A program made the position numbers and the translations under genes. Under the pieces are notes generated by a model. That model ran no database searches, was not told the origin of the DNA, and saw nothing but the letters and a program-made list of their open reading frames with translations. 64,000 bases of DNA, taken from NCBI GenBank assembly GCA_963556695.1, contig CAUWAG010000007.1, positions 1,426,001 to 1,490,000 of the forward strand, in the 5' to 3' direction. Below are positions 12,001 to 22,674 of the stretch, piece by piece. The DNA comes from Anthostomella pinea. Taxonomy: Eukaryota > Ascomycota > Sordariomycetes > Xylariales > Xylariaceae. How positions within the stretch are numbered: position 1 is the stretch's first letter; each line of letters opens with the position of its first letter.

Positions 12001-13618
12001 CACACTCAAGGCTTCAACGCCACGGCGAGATGACAAGAGAAGGCGGTCCAGGTTTCCAAGATGGGCGACATCTTTCAGCGTGCAGCTCATGTCGTTGCCT
12101 ATATCGGCCCCGAGGCAGACGAGAGCGTCAAGCTGATGGAATACCTGGAGCATGTTGGGAAAACTGCACATATGATTGGGCCACCGGCATAATGGACGTG
12201 GCTGCCTTGCACCATGAGTGGAATGAAATGCGCTTGGTTGATGAGCATGACAACCTGCTTGTCGATGCCCATCTTCAGGAGAAGTTATACAAACTTTTCT
12301 GCCGACCCTGGTTTGAGAGATTATGGATCAGGCAAGAGATTATTTTGAGCACAACAAAGGCCATGATCACTTGTGGCCGTTGTCAGGTACATTGGCGTTT
12401 CTTCCTACGCGCATGGACCTGCTTATACTCCCACTTTGCACGAACCGACAGTCTGGAACCTCAATATCTTAGAAAACTGTGGCAAGTTTCGTCCTTATTG
12501 GAGCAACAGCGACATTCGTCCCTCAATACCCTGAGAGATTTCTGTCGGGGGATGAAATGCACAGATCCGTGCGATCGCTTATTTGCAGTGTTGGAAATGC
12601 TGCCCAAGGGCGAGAAGAAGCTGATTGACGTCAACTACAAGAAGCCACCGGCGGATGTGTACAAGGACGCTACACTTGGAATAGTCGAGACTCACCATGA
12701 CCTGTCCATTTTGCAGGAATGCGAGTTTCAAGAGGGATTGGTTGGTCCAACTTGGGTACCAAACTGGGGAGCAGATACGCAAGTTGATATGGGAGCGTAC
12801 TTGGGATTCAAGACGTCGCGGCTGGCAGCAATTCTAGACGCAAGTCAGGCGGCCGAAAGGGGAGTCATGCGAATTGTTGGACCTGGAATAACCGCGATTG
12901 AAGATCTACGTCCTTCGGGAATAGACCTCGAGTCGGCGGACCTCTCGGCTAAGCTCCGTAATCTGTTCAGCGGCATCCAGACGGAGGGAGATTATGTCGC
13001 AGAAGGTTGGTTGCTACTGAGGCAATCTCGCTGCCTATAGAGATACCTCAGCACGCGTGATTCTGAACCGAGTATTTAGGTAGCTTCAGGTACCCAGAAA
13101 GTTTCAGAATCAAGCGAGCACTTCCACCATTCTTCTCAGGAGGGACTTTGCGGGAAGCCTACGCTGCGGCCCTCTTGCGCGGAAAGGTCGCAACAGCCAC
13201 CGAACCAGAGAACTACGGCTGTTCTTCACTTGACTATGTGGCCAGTGCCGTGCAACTGGTCTGCTCGCCATCGGCTACCAAGAATCTGCCGCTCAAAAAG
13301 GAGTCACTCGTCGACTTGCGGATGTTCTGTGCACGCAGACAGCTACTCAGGGGAAGTAATGGCTACATAGGAATGGCGCCTCCAGCGGCACGCACAGGAC
13401 ATCTGATCTATAACGTTTCGGGCTGCGATTACTCTCTACTGCTGTGGGATGCAGGTGAGAGGCAGTTTCAAGTGGTCGGTTGCTGTTTTGTGTCTGGCGC
13501 CATGGAATTCCAAGCGCTTCTGGGTCCTTTGCCAGCACGCGTTGAAGCGGTCTTCTTCAGAGCAAATTGCAATTGTCTGGGCTTTAGAAACCGCGTGACG
13601 AGAGATCTCACAGATTGA
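12001..13618 (+). pseudogene. Heterokaryon-incompatibility (HET) domain gene, truncated and probably broken
   Basis: Parts of a HET-domain protein appear in different frames. Near 12046-12165 one frame reads 'KAVQVSKMGDIFQRAAHVVA', the region that follows the INQ motif. From about 12165 another frame takes over, with 'LFCRPWFERLWIRQEIILS', 'CGRCQVHW' and 'DPCDRLFAVLEMLP', all typical of the HET C-terminal half. It stops at 13040. A third frame (about 13100-13618) carries 'GYIGMAPPAARTGHLIYNVSG', the usual tail of these proteins. The first conserved block (YxALSYxWG) is missing upstream, and an in-frame stop and frameshift occur near 12030-12165. The 13040-13110 gap might be an intron, but I find no convincing donor. 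HET proteins trigger cell death on nonself recognition in the cytoplasm. This copy looks inactive. Confidence 0.65.
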
Positions 13619-16384
13619 TCCTCGATTGTCAATGCTACCATTGACGGACGAGGAGAGGGCGCGTCTCCGTACTTGGTCAGGTGCAGGCGCACTTGAAGTC
13701 TTTTTGAAAACGCTGCATAAATTCAATTCGGGAGTGGAATGGGTGGAACTTGTCTAATATAAGGCTACACATATACGTAGGTATGAATACAATCAGCCAC
13801 CAGAATCCCGACTATTATCCCAGTCAGATCGTGGACCCGATACCCGTGAAGCCCAATGATCGTGGTTTTGCCACCGGGGCCATCGGACTTGATGGCTATG
13901 ACAAGGTCGGAGAAGCCAATTCCCCTCTCTCGCATCCGCTTGATTCCCACTTCTCGTCTCGGACGCGCGGCAAGCTCAAACTTGAACCTGGAGTCTTGGA
14001 ATAGGCGCTGGAATATTGGATCAGCAGGTTCTTGGGTACGAGGACCTCGCAGGCCGAGATACCAGTGGCTCCGCAAGGGTGCGTCGTCTTGCGACTGTGC
14101 TCCTTGGTAGTGACGGGATAGAAGTCTTGGTGCACGTAAACAGCTCGTGAGAGGTCTTGGTGCATCGAGACGGGTCGAGACATTGTTGCGCAGATTGCCC
14201 TGGGGCTGACTCTCCTGTGTGTATCAGCGCCTAAAAACTGAGCTCAGCAGGTTGTAAGGCAGCCGAACAATCGCAGAAAAGCGGGAAGATGGAAGAAGAT
14301 GGGGGAAGGCGGATGAACCAGTCCGTGGAGTTGGAAAGTAGGCACAAGCGCTGGAAGCAGCAGAAGTCATGTTGCCGCTGCTTCCGAACGAACACTGAGG
14401 CAAATGGAATGAATAGATAACAGCCTTGCCATCAGTCGTCGGCTCTACCTAGATAATTCCAGTCGTATCAGCGTATATGCCCTACTGAAGAGTATCTTGT
14501 GTGATATGAATCAGGAGGGGCGGATGATCTACCGATACACGTCCCGAACTGAGCCAGTCGCGCGATAGGAGGCAATTAGGCGGCGAAGGGTAAAATCTTG
14601 ATACTTCTTCTCTTTAAAATGGTAGCTTGTCTTGAAGCAAGATGCGCGGTAGAGGAGCACGCGGGCTGCGTTGCAAGGTTCTGGTGGCCGCATATGTGAT
14701 TTTGGTTGCAGGAGGTGGTGTATTTGATGCCAGCATGCCGGCGTGGTCGTGTATCCTCGGAGAGTTGCAGACTTTCATCAAGACACGGATACGTTCGCAA
14801 AAGAGCTGTCTGTATCTGTGATAAAAGTTAGCTGAGTGCAGTACAGAAACATGAAAGGACAGGGCGCATCGTAGACTGGACGCATGCGGGCCGATCCCTT
14901 GAAGATACGTGTCCCTCGAGTAAAATAATCTTAGCCAAAAGCTTCATGATAGTTAGAGAGGTTGAAAGTTTGTGTGGCCCCAGGCTGCACAGTGCAATCG
15001 CTAGAAATTGAGTGTCGGAGTGCGGTCAAGAGCTTGATGTATATGCCAGAAGGTGCGATGGGATGCCTGAGGGTGACCTATGGGAAAGTAGGAACTCTGC
15101 AATAGAAGCAAGTCGCGACCTGGTGGTCATTCATGCTGCATGTAAGGTAGTCATGATGGGATACTTCTCTTTTTGCAGGTGTCGAACATCAAGTGGTTGG
15201 GTGACATAGCAGTGCTGCGCTCATTAGGTAATGCTTAGGGTGTCCAAAGTTCAAGCCATCGGTGAAAAGGGGCATAGACTGGGGGGCAGGGTGGAGACGA
15301 GAACCAATTATGGGCAGACGGCAGAGCAGATATATACCTAGACAAGGTGAATACTATTACATGGGTTCGGGAGCACCGACGTTCGTAAAGCAAGGGGACC
15401 TCACCAGTCTACGGAGGATGGCTGGTGTATTGGTCTCTTGACCAATACACATAGTTAGCGGCGACCATCGGATACCAAGCCCCGCATTCTGGCCAATTCC
15501 AGTTCATGGGTATCTTTTCTCAGTACGTCTTCGATTCGAGCTTGTCTCGGGTCAATTTTTTGAGCCAACTTTTAAACCAGCCCTCTTTATCTTCGGAGAT
15601 TCACACCCTATCCTCTCAAGGAGCACTGCAGCCATCCCTAGAAAGGGAAAGTCATAGAACTTCTACTCTTGTCCTTTGCACATGCTACAATCCTTACATT
15701 GGTGTCTCTTTCGGCTGCCGCATCAAAGTGCGTCCCATTCATCTAGGAACAGGCAGTTAACTTATGGCGAGGGATTGGATCACGGCCTGTACCAACTGTT
15801 CTACCCCCCTCTTATCCAGCATAATATTGCTGGATTTAATTACGCGTCGCCCGCACGAAATGTTCATGTGCGCGTGTACGCACGATCAATAGGGGGGAGC
15901 GCGCCGACGTGCAGTCGGGCCTGCTGACAAAGCAGGTGGCCCAAGCTCTACCTTGAAAGTTGGGGGCATCTCCAGCGAGAGGCGCTGACGGTCCGCTGTT
16001 TCCTATGCAACCAACAACATGCTGAATCGGGCTCTTGTTCCAACGACACCGAACTTGACTCGCACACCCCGAGACATCTGGGTTGAATATGTCTCAGTTT
16101 GCTAACTGGCTAACGGCGGTGAGATGGCGCTCGCTCGCTAGGCAGCCTAGCGCAACGTCCAAGACTCAAGTCCATTCAGCCTCGAAATCAATGACGTCGT
16201 AGTCAGCCATGTGCCCATCATCAATGCCAGTCCATCCAGCCTCTTGGAGGCATGGGCGCCCATCTATAAGAGGCCCCCAAACCTGTGCGATGATGGCGCC
16301 AGCAAGTGAATGCTTCTAGCAATTTCAGCATTGGTATCTCAGCTGCTGTTCAAGATTACCGCACCTTGACACAACCGTCAACGG
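13619..16384. other. Intergenic stretch without a supported gene
   Basis: Only short ORFs on both strands are present, without a recognisable motif. A minus-strand frame at 13765-14076 and the overlapping one at 13896-14183 look somewhat protein-like but match nothing I know. The last few hundred bases before 16385 should hold the promoter of the FAD oxidoreductase gene. Confidence 0.4.
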
Positions 16385-18263
16385 ATGGCCACTGAAACCT
16401 TTAGTCGCGATATTGAAAGAGACAGCGCATTATTCATGTCTCAGAACGGGAACAAGGCCCATAATGGCCGCAAGCGCGTCCTCGTTGTCGGTGCTGGCGC
16501 TGCTGGGTAAGCTGAGCCCGAAACTACACGGCCACTTGAGTATAGCCCAAGTCAGTCTGACTAACGGACAAAACAGCATGTCGACAGCGCACCACCTGTC
16601 CCAACACCCAGACAAGTTCGACGTGACGCTCATCGACGCCGTCGACTACTGCGGCGGGCAGGCCTTTTCCATCCCGCTGGACAAGGACCGCTACGGCGCC
16701 TCGTGGTTCAACCAGGGCGTGCAGGGTGGCTCCTTCATTTTCCACCACACCGTGACCATGTTCCAGCGCCAGGGCTTCCACGCCGACCCGGTGAACCTGC
16801 ATGTCTCGTTCGGCAAGGACGACACTTTCTGGACAAACGTGTTCCCAACGCAGCTGCTGGTGCGCCACCATAGCGAGGTGCGCCGCCTGGCCGCCGTGTT
16901 GAAGCTCATGCGCTGGTTCGAAGTCTTCTTCGCGCTCCTGCCGCTCAGGATCGTCTTCCGCCTGTTCATGTTCTCCGAGGAGTTCACCAACACCGTCGCG
17001 CTGCCCATGACGGCGCTGTTTTTAGGGACCGGCAACGCGACGCCTGACGTGCCCGCCATCATGTTCGAGCGCCTGTGTACCTCGCCGACTTACGGCATGT
17101 GGTACGCGCCCGACAAGAACACCGTCGTCAGCAACCAGCCGTCCATGATCGTGTTCCCGAACTTCTCCGAGTTCTACGAGACCTGGCGCAAGGACCTCGT
17201 CTCGCGCGGCGTCACTGTGCGCCTGTCCACCGAGCTGACCGAGATCGTGCAGCGCAACAACCGCGGCGTCGTCGTCAAGCTCCGGCCGCGCACCCCGGCA
17301 CCCGACGGCCACAACCCCGACGGTGCCGACGAGGACGTGCCGGCAGGCGAAGAGAGCTACGACGAGATCGTGCTGTGCTGCCTCGCGGACACGGCCAAGA
17401 AAGTGCTCGGCCGCACCGCGACGTGGAAAGAGAAGAAAGTCCTCGGGTCCGCCAAGTTCAGCGACGATATCACCATCACGCACAACGACGCCGACTACAT
17501 GAAGAAGCACTACGAGAACTTCTACCGCGAGGACCTAGCCGTGTCACGCGTCAACGGCGCGGACCAGACCTCGAGGCTCAATTACGCCTCTTCAAACTTC
17601 CGGCCCATGTACTACATCAAGATGTACGAGCGCGACCGCTCCAAGCTCGAGATGTCATTCGATACGACCAACTACCAGTCCCAGTTTCCCGAGCGCGTGC
17701 CCTTCGAGCAGCACGTCTTCCAGACCATCTACCTCAACAAGGCCCGCGACGGCGCGCTGTGGACCGACGGCGAGATCCGCGAGGACAAGATCATCCGCAA
17801 GGACTGGTGGCACCAGCTGTGCCACAGCTACACGCACTACCTGTTCGTCATCCCCTGGATGATGTTCCTGCAGGCCAAGAACCACACGCGCTTCGCCGCG
17901 TCCTGGACCCTGGTCAACGCCCACGAGGTCGCCGTCATGTCCGGCATCGCCGCCGCCGTCGACCTCGGCGCCGAGTACCCGGAGGACCTCGAGAACGACA
18001 AGTTCGCATTACTTTGCTTCCGGCTTTATTATTTGCTTGCGTACGGCAAGTGGTACAGGCGCAGGCACACCAAGAAGCAGCGCGAGCCGACGTCCCAGGC
18101 GGCGAAGGAGGGCAGCAGTTGGGCTACTGGGCTGTATGGGAGTGTCTATAAGGGCCCTGGCGTTTCTACTACCGAGAGGCAGACGTGGAGGGAGGAGGTG
18201 AAGAAGGGGACTAGCACTGGTAATCTGGCTGAAGGGAATGCGCCTGGGAGAAGTCAGCCGTGA
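16385..18263 (+). CDS. FAD/NAD(P)-binding oxidoreductase, flavin amine-oxidase-like
   Basis: Two exons, 16385-16506 and 16577-18263, encode 602 residues. The 70-nt intron starts GTAAGC, has a CTAAC branch site at 16561 and ends CAG. It splits a glycine codon so that 'RVLVVGAGAAG' joins 'MSTAHHLSQHP', restoring a perfect Rossmann dinucleotide motif (GxGxxG at G36, G38, G41). The acidic end of strand 2 ('VTLIDA') and a following 'YCGGQAFSIPL' fit the NAD_binding_8/amine-oxidase fold. The ATG at 16385 opens a 30-residue leader before the motif. A hydrophobic pair of segments around 'FFALLPLRIVFRLFMF' may contact a membrane. Codons are strongly G/C-ending. The substrate cannot be told from the sequence. 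Related fungal enzymes act in secondary or lipid metabolism, but no biosynthetic cluster surrounds this gene. Confidence 0.85.
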
Positions 18264-19871
18264 GTAACAACAGGCATGCTTGCTAAGATAGCAGATTCCT
18301 AAGGCGGCTGTATCGTATGGAGACATCAATTGGACAACTCGTATCTGTGCTTGCAATTCATCAATGCTCTTTGAAAGAAGGGGAAGGTAAGCTGGAGTAG
18401 TCTATGACATACTTAACTCGCAAACCGTCAGAAATCGTCAGCTTTAACTAATTTCTGAAGATCTTAAGTTATCTAGCATCCTGGAACTCGGTCCATTTGA
18501 CCAGGAATTTCTCATAAGCCTCTGAAATCGTATTCGGTAGATCTTGGATGGCCTACTTGAAAAGGATGTTTTTTCCCCCTCTCGAGATGATCGAAGATCA
18601 TAACTACCTATAGACCCAGAGGTAGCTACGTTCCGTACTTAAATCCGTCTAACCATCCCCTTTTTGAGGTGATCCTGAACCACTAGCCTGTGTCTCAACC
18701 CCTTATGGTCGGGGAACCGAACGAGACGCTCGTCTCGTCTATCACGGTGTTGATCTCAGACCGGACCGTTGACCAGTCATCCTATCCTCCCCAAGCACAC
18801 AGATAGTCAGCAACTCAACGGCAAGCTTGACGAAGCCACATGTCACCCACATGTCACCTGCACTGCACATAGGCACGTCCCATAAGCAACACCATCAAGC
18901 TTCCTACCTCCCGCATCACCAGAATTCAAGAAACCACCTGCACCGATCAAGACCATCATTATCAACAGCCCCTAATCCTCCCCAGCACACCCATCGCCCC
19001 GAGGACCCGCTCGTAAATCCTGGAGGCCGTCTCGATGATGGTCCAAAGAGAAGTAAGTGACTGTTTCGACCAACCTTAGCTCTGGACCATACTTCAATGT
19101 TTGCGTATCGCTTCGTAGCTACCTAGCATGCGGCATCAGATCTGGTCTGGTCTTTCTGCTACCTAGGTAGGAGTTGGTGTAAGACCGGCTCTGGGGGTGG
19201 CAAGGCTATACCTAGACAGGCGATCAATTCAATACGGACAGAGCTGCCTGAGGGGTATCTCGTGGACAACCGGCTAATCATGGTTATTGACCCAGTGGAA
19301 GGACTGGTGGTTGTGGGTGGCTGAGCACAAGCACCACAACCAAGTACCACTGCAGCCATTCGCCGTCCGACGCCGAATGACCTCAACGAGAGTTGAATGC
19401 AGCGGCCTGCTACTTAGTAGTGATTGAGGATGTGCGGTCACGACGGGTAGTGCGAAGCATATACACGGCAAGATAGGACTTTCCCAAGATTACCTTAAAA
19501 GAGCGCAGGACGACTGACTTCCTTGTGGTCTTCATTATGACTAATGCCAAACATGCTCTTTGGTAACCTAACCCCCTGCTACATAACACCCACCGTGATG
19601 TGTAGGGCCATATCCAATGCAGCCAACATCAACCCCCGGAATGCAAAGACCTTGGTATGATATGATATGGTATAAATACAAAAGATGGCAAACCAGATCA
19701 CAGAGATTCATTACCAATTCCGGGACCTCATCGAAAATAGGCTTTTCAGAGATCCGCTCCCAACCCAAGGGCCTATCCCAACCTTCTATAGTTGCCAGCT
19801 TGCTCGCCCGCTCGCTCGAGGGTATCCAATCCATCCATTCCAAACTCCCAAAATGCAATAAATTCGACATC
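18264..19871. other. Intergenic stretch between convergent genes
   Basis: This is the 3' flank of the FAD oxidoreductase gene and of the minus-strand membrane-protein gene. The ORF at 18827-19060 is His/Pro-rich without a domain and is probably not coding. I see nothing else. Confidence 0.45.
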
Positions 19872-21431
19872 CTAGAACGCGCCAGTCTGACTCGCCCGCC
19901 TGTTCTGGGGTTGAACCTCCACCGCTGGGGCTGCTTGCTCAGCCTCGTCGAACTGGCCTTCGGGGATGGGGCTCCGGCTCACATCATCGCCGTCCCTCAT
20001 ATTCATGATCTCGTCCTTGCGCGCGACAGAGGGCCAGTTGATGTTCCCTTTGATGGCCGCTTCCTCGGCTTCGGCCAGCCAGCGGCGCCATTGAGGCGTG
20101 CTGGGCGCGGCGCCGCTTCTCCCTACCCACGCAGTGCGTTTGGTTTCGCGGATGACATACCAAAGTGTCCGTGTAAAACTCTTCATGCCCTCTCGTGGGT
20201 CGGGGGTATCAGTCTGCTTGTCGGCGTTTTTTGCGTGGGGCGGTGTGATGTCTCTGTAGGTGTATCGGCTCAGATCCCAGAAGTAGCGCTTCGGCAACAG
20301 TCCCATTGTCCAGTACATGCCATTCAAGGTGATGTAACTAACACCGATGAAGATCTGCGTTTTCCACTTGCAATTGCCCAGCAGAATGACAGACACCATA
20401 AGAAGCAGGGTGCCGATCCCCATGAGGACACGGTAGGCCTGTCCGCTGACGTGATACTCGCACTCTTCGGTCCCAGAGTACAACTCCCGCGCAACCTCTT
20501 CAGTACACTTGACGAGCAGGAAGGCGCCCTCTCGAGTACGAATAACCACATCGCCTGCGGGTACCTTGTTCTTTTGGATGCGGTTCATGAGGATGGGCTT
20601 CCACCAGGAAGCCCAGCCGACGATGGAACTAGCCAAGGCGATGAGCGAAACAGCGAGAATGGCGGTGCCGTCCTGGTACTTTACGGCAAACCCAATGATG
20701 GAGAACGTGAGCAGCGCCGAGAAGATCTCCAGAATGTGAATAGGGGAGTATAATTTGGCGGGAATTGCCGGCCGCTTGATGTCATTCGCACCCGTCGGAT
20801 TGGTCACGAAGTCCTGCACCTTCTCTTTCATTGTCGCCCGCTTTCTTATTCCCGGTGCCGGTGTGGCAGCTTCGACGTCAGCACTCGAGCTGAAGGTCGT
20901 ACCTCCTGGGGGCGTCTTTGAACTACCCTCGTCATGGGCATCTGGCGGTGGTCCCGTGAGCCTCACCGAGCGCGTCTTTGACATGTTGGTATTCGATCTC
21001 AGCCCCGTCCGTAACCTAGAAAGCAGATTCGAACCATTTGTATCCGGTTCTCGGTTGGCATGTTTGATTTCGAGGACCTTGAACGAGAAGGGTTGTAGCT
21101 CGTCGAGAGGATGGATGATGTTGGCAAAGAAGCCGACGGTATCGAGGACGACACCACTATAGACGCCAGTCATCTTCGCGGTGGTTTCGGGAAGACGAAC
21201 CGGGCGCGAGGGCTTCACAAGTGCCTGCGGAGCCGGTATGATACGCGGTAGGAGACAGAAGACGCTCGCGGTGATAGTTTGGGCGTGCTCGGCTATAGAG
21301 CCCTCGCCGATGACGGCGAGCAGGGTGACGACATCGAGACGCCAGCCGGATGGGCCCGAGGCTCCATCAACATCGGACGAGAACCACCACAGAGCGGAAC
21401 CCGGAGAGGCGGTATCGCCGCCGCTGGACAT
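19872..21431 (-). CDS. Conserved-looking four-helix integral membrane protein, unknown function
   Basis: A single uninterrupted frame of 519 codons starts at the ATG at 21431. The first third is soluble. Then come a linker rich in Ser/Thr/Pro and basic residues (about residues 150-215) and two pairs of hydrophobic helices: 'ILEIFSALLTFSIIGFAV' with 'TAILAVSLIALASSIVGWAS', and 'VLMGIGTLLLMVSVILLGN' with 'IFIGVSYITLNGMYWTMGLL'. Between the pairs sits a hydrophilic loop with 'GDVVIRTREGAFLLVKCTEE'. The C-terminus is charged and ends in a Gln/Ala-rich tail. I do not recognise a named family; proteins of this layout are commonly annotated as fungal integral membrane proteins. A long plus-strand frame across the same DNA is a shadow. 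Confidence 0.75.
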   Translation of the reverse strand: MSSGGDTASPGSALWWFSSDVDGASGPSGWRLDVVTLLAVIGEGSIAEHAQTITASVFCLLPRIIPAPQALVKPSRPVRLPETTAKMTGVYSGVVLDTVGFFANIIHPLDELQPFSFKVLEIKHANREPDTNGSNLLSRLRTGLRSNTNMSKTRSVRLTGPPPDAHDEGSSKTPPGGTTFSSSADVEAATPAPGIRKRATMKEKVQDFVTNPTGANDIKRPAIPAKLYSPIHILEIFSALLTFSIIGFAVKYQDGTAILAVSLIALASSIVGWASWWKPILMNRIQKNKVPAGDVVIRTREGAFLLVKCTEEVARELYSGTEECEYHVSGQAYRVLMGIGTLLLMVSVILLGNCKWKTQIFIGVSYITLNGMYWTMGLLPKRYFWDLSRYTYRDITPPHAKNADKQTDTPDPREGMKSFTRTLWYVIRETKRTAWVGRSGAAPSTPQWRRWLAEAEEAAIKGNINWPSVARKDEIMNMRDGDDVSRSPIPEGQFDEAEQAAPAVEVQPQNRRASQTGAF

Positions 21432-22608
21432 TACAGACTAGCTCCCGAGGGAACGGTAGGTTCGACTAGAGGGACGGTAGGTAGCAATTGGGTTCGAAGC
21501 TAAGCTGGTCTCCCACAGCCTCGTCGGTATGTGGAGGAAGATGGTTGGTAGGCGGATAGTGATGATAGCAAAGAGAGCAACGCTGTGTCATTAAATAAGG
21601 AAGTCCATTATGGAGCAAGCAGAGGTATATATACGAGCGATTGAGCTGGTGGTCAGCAAGAGAAGAAGTCGTGACGATGATTCGCAAGGTAGAAGCAGGT
21701 AGGTATTCAAAGAGAAAAGAGACGTCGAGGGCCAAGAATAGGGAGGACCGTTTGTGATTTGAGATCTTTGGGGGCAGCGGGCAGCGGGCACCAGCGTCCA
21801 CTTTGGACCCGGCATGGGTGGGTTTGGTTTCAATCAGCCGCTGCGGGCCGCCAATGTGCCCACACTCTGGCAGGCGCTATGCCTATCCAGCTGTATCCGT
21901 GGGGCTTAGCGGATACGAGATAGCGCTGATAGACAGAGATAGTGCTGCTAGGCCCACTAAAGCCCACTAAAAAGGGCCGCCGGGCGGGGACGAAGAAGCT
22001 TCCAAGAGACTTGAGGGGCTCTGCCCGTCTGCCAAGAGTGGCGCAGACGGCCAACTGCATGTCTCCGCGTCGAGAATCCGCCTTTGTCACTTTGTGCGAG
22101 TCGACGACTCGTCATTGTTCCATTCTTCAACACAGCCTCTGTCTTGTTCCACAGCCCAGCCTATCTGTATTTCCTGTTTGCGTTGGGGCGAGGACACACA
22201 GGCCAGACAGACCTTCAACTACACATCAACACCGAACCTCGGATCAGTTGACTGAGGGAGGTTGATGGTGTCACGCGTGTGTCGTTCGTTCCCTCAGCTC
22301 ACGGCGCGTGAATCACAAACACACATGTTCAATGCAGATACTCGGGTTATCTCAAAGGTCCATAATGAAAGCTTCATTTGCGCCCGTAAGAAATAGAAAC
22401 TGAAGGAGATCTGTGAACATATCGACCTAAATGCCTCCGGCCTCATACTGTTTCTGGTATCACGAATTCACCCAAACGAACGTTGTTGGCCATCAAACCG
22501 AACCCAAAGAGACACCAAAGAGAAACCCTAAACCAAGAACGCTACGAAACAGGCCGCAGCGCCATACTCCTTCGTGTCAACCAGCCAATATCAATCAACA
22601 AGTTTACT
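21432..22608. other. Promoter and 3' flank region
   Basis: This holds the presumed promoter of the minus-strand membrane-protein gene and the 3' flank of the ADGF-type deaminase. The short ORFs in it match nothing. Confidence 0.4.
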
Positions 22609-22674
22609 CTCAAGCTGCAATGCTCAAGCTGCAATGCTCAAGCTGCAATGCTCAAGCTGCAATGCTCAAGCTGC
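22609..22674. repeat. 14-bp tandem repeat over the stop codon of the deaminase gene
   Basis: Four perfect copies of CTCAAGCTGCAATG begin at 22609, 22623, 22637 and 22651, and a fifth partial copy ends near 22674. The stop codon of the minus-strand deaminase gene (22652-22654) and its last codons lie inside the last full and partial copies. The unit length is not a multiple of three. Confidence 0.9.

Noticed and set aside
17075..18151. Long Arg-rich plus-strand frame inside the FAD oxidoreductase gene
   Set aside because: It is a +1 shadow of a G/C-ending gene; it has no domain and only the overlapping frame has the dinucleotide motif and family features.
19617..20753. 378-codon plus-strand frame opposite the four-helix membrane protein
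   Set aside because: The minus strand gives clear membrane helices and a full-length protein; the plus-strand frame has none and starts in intergenic DNA.
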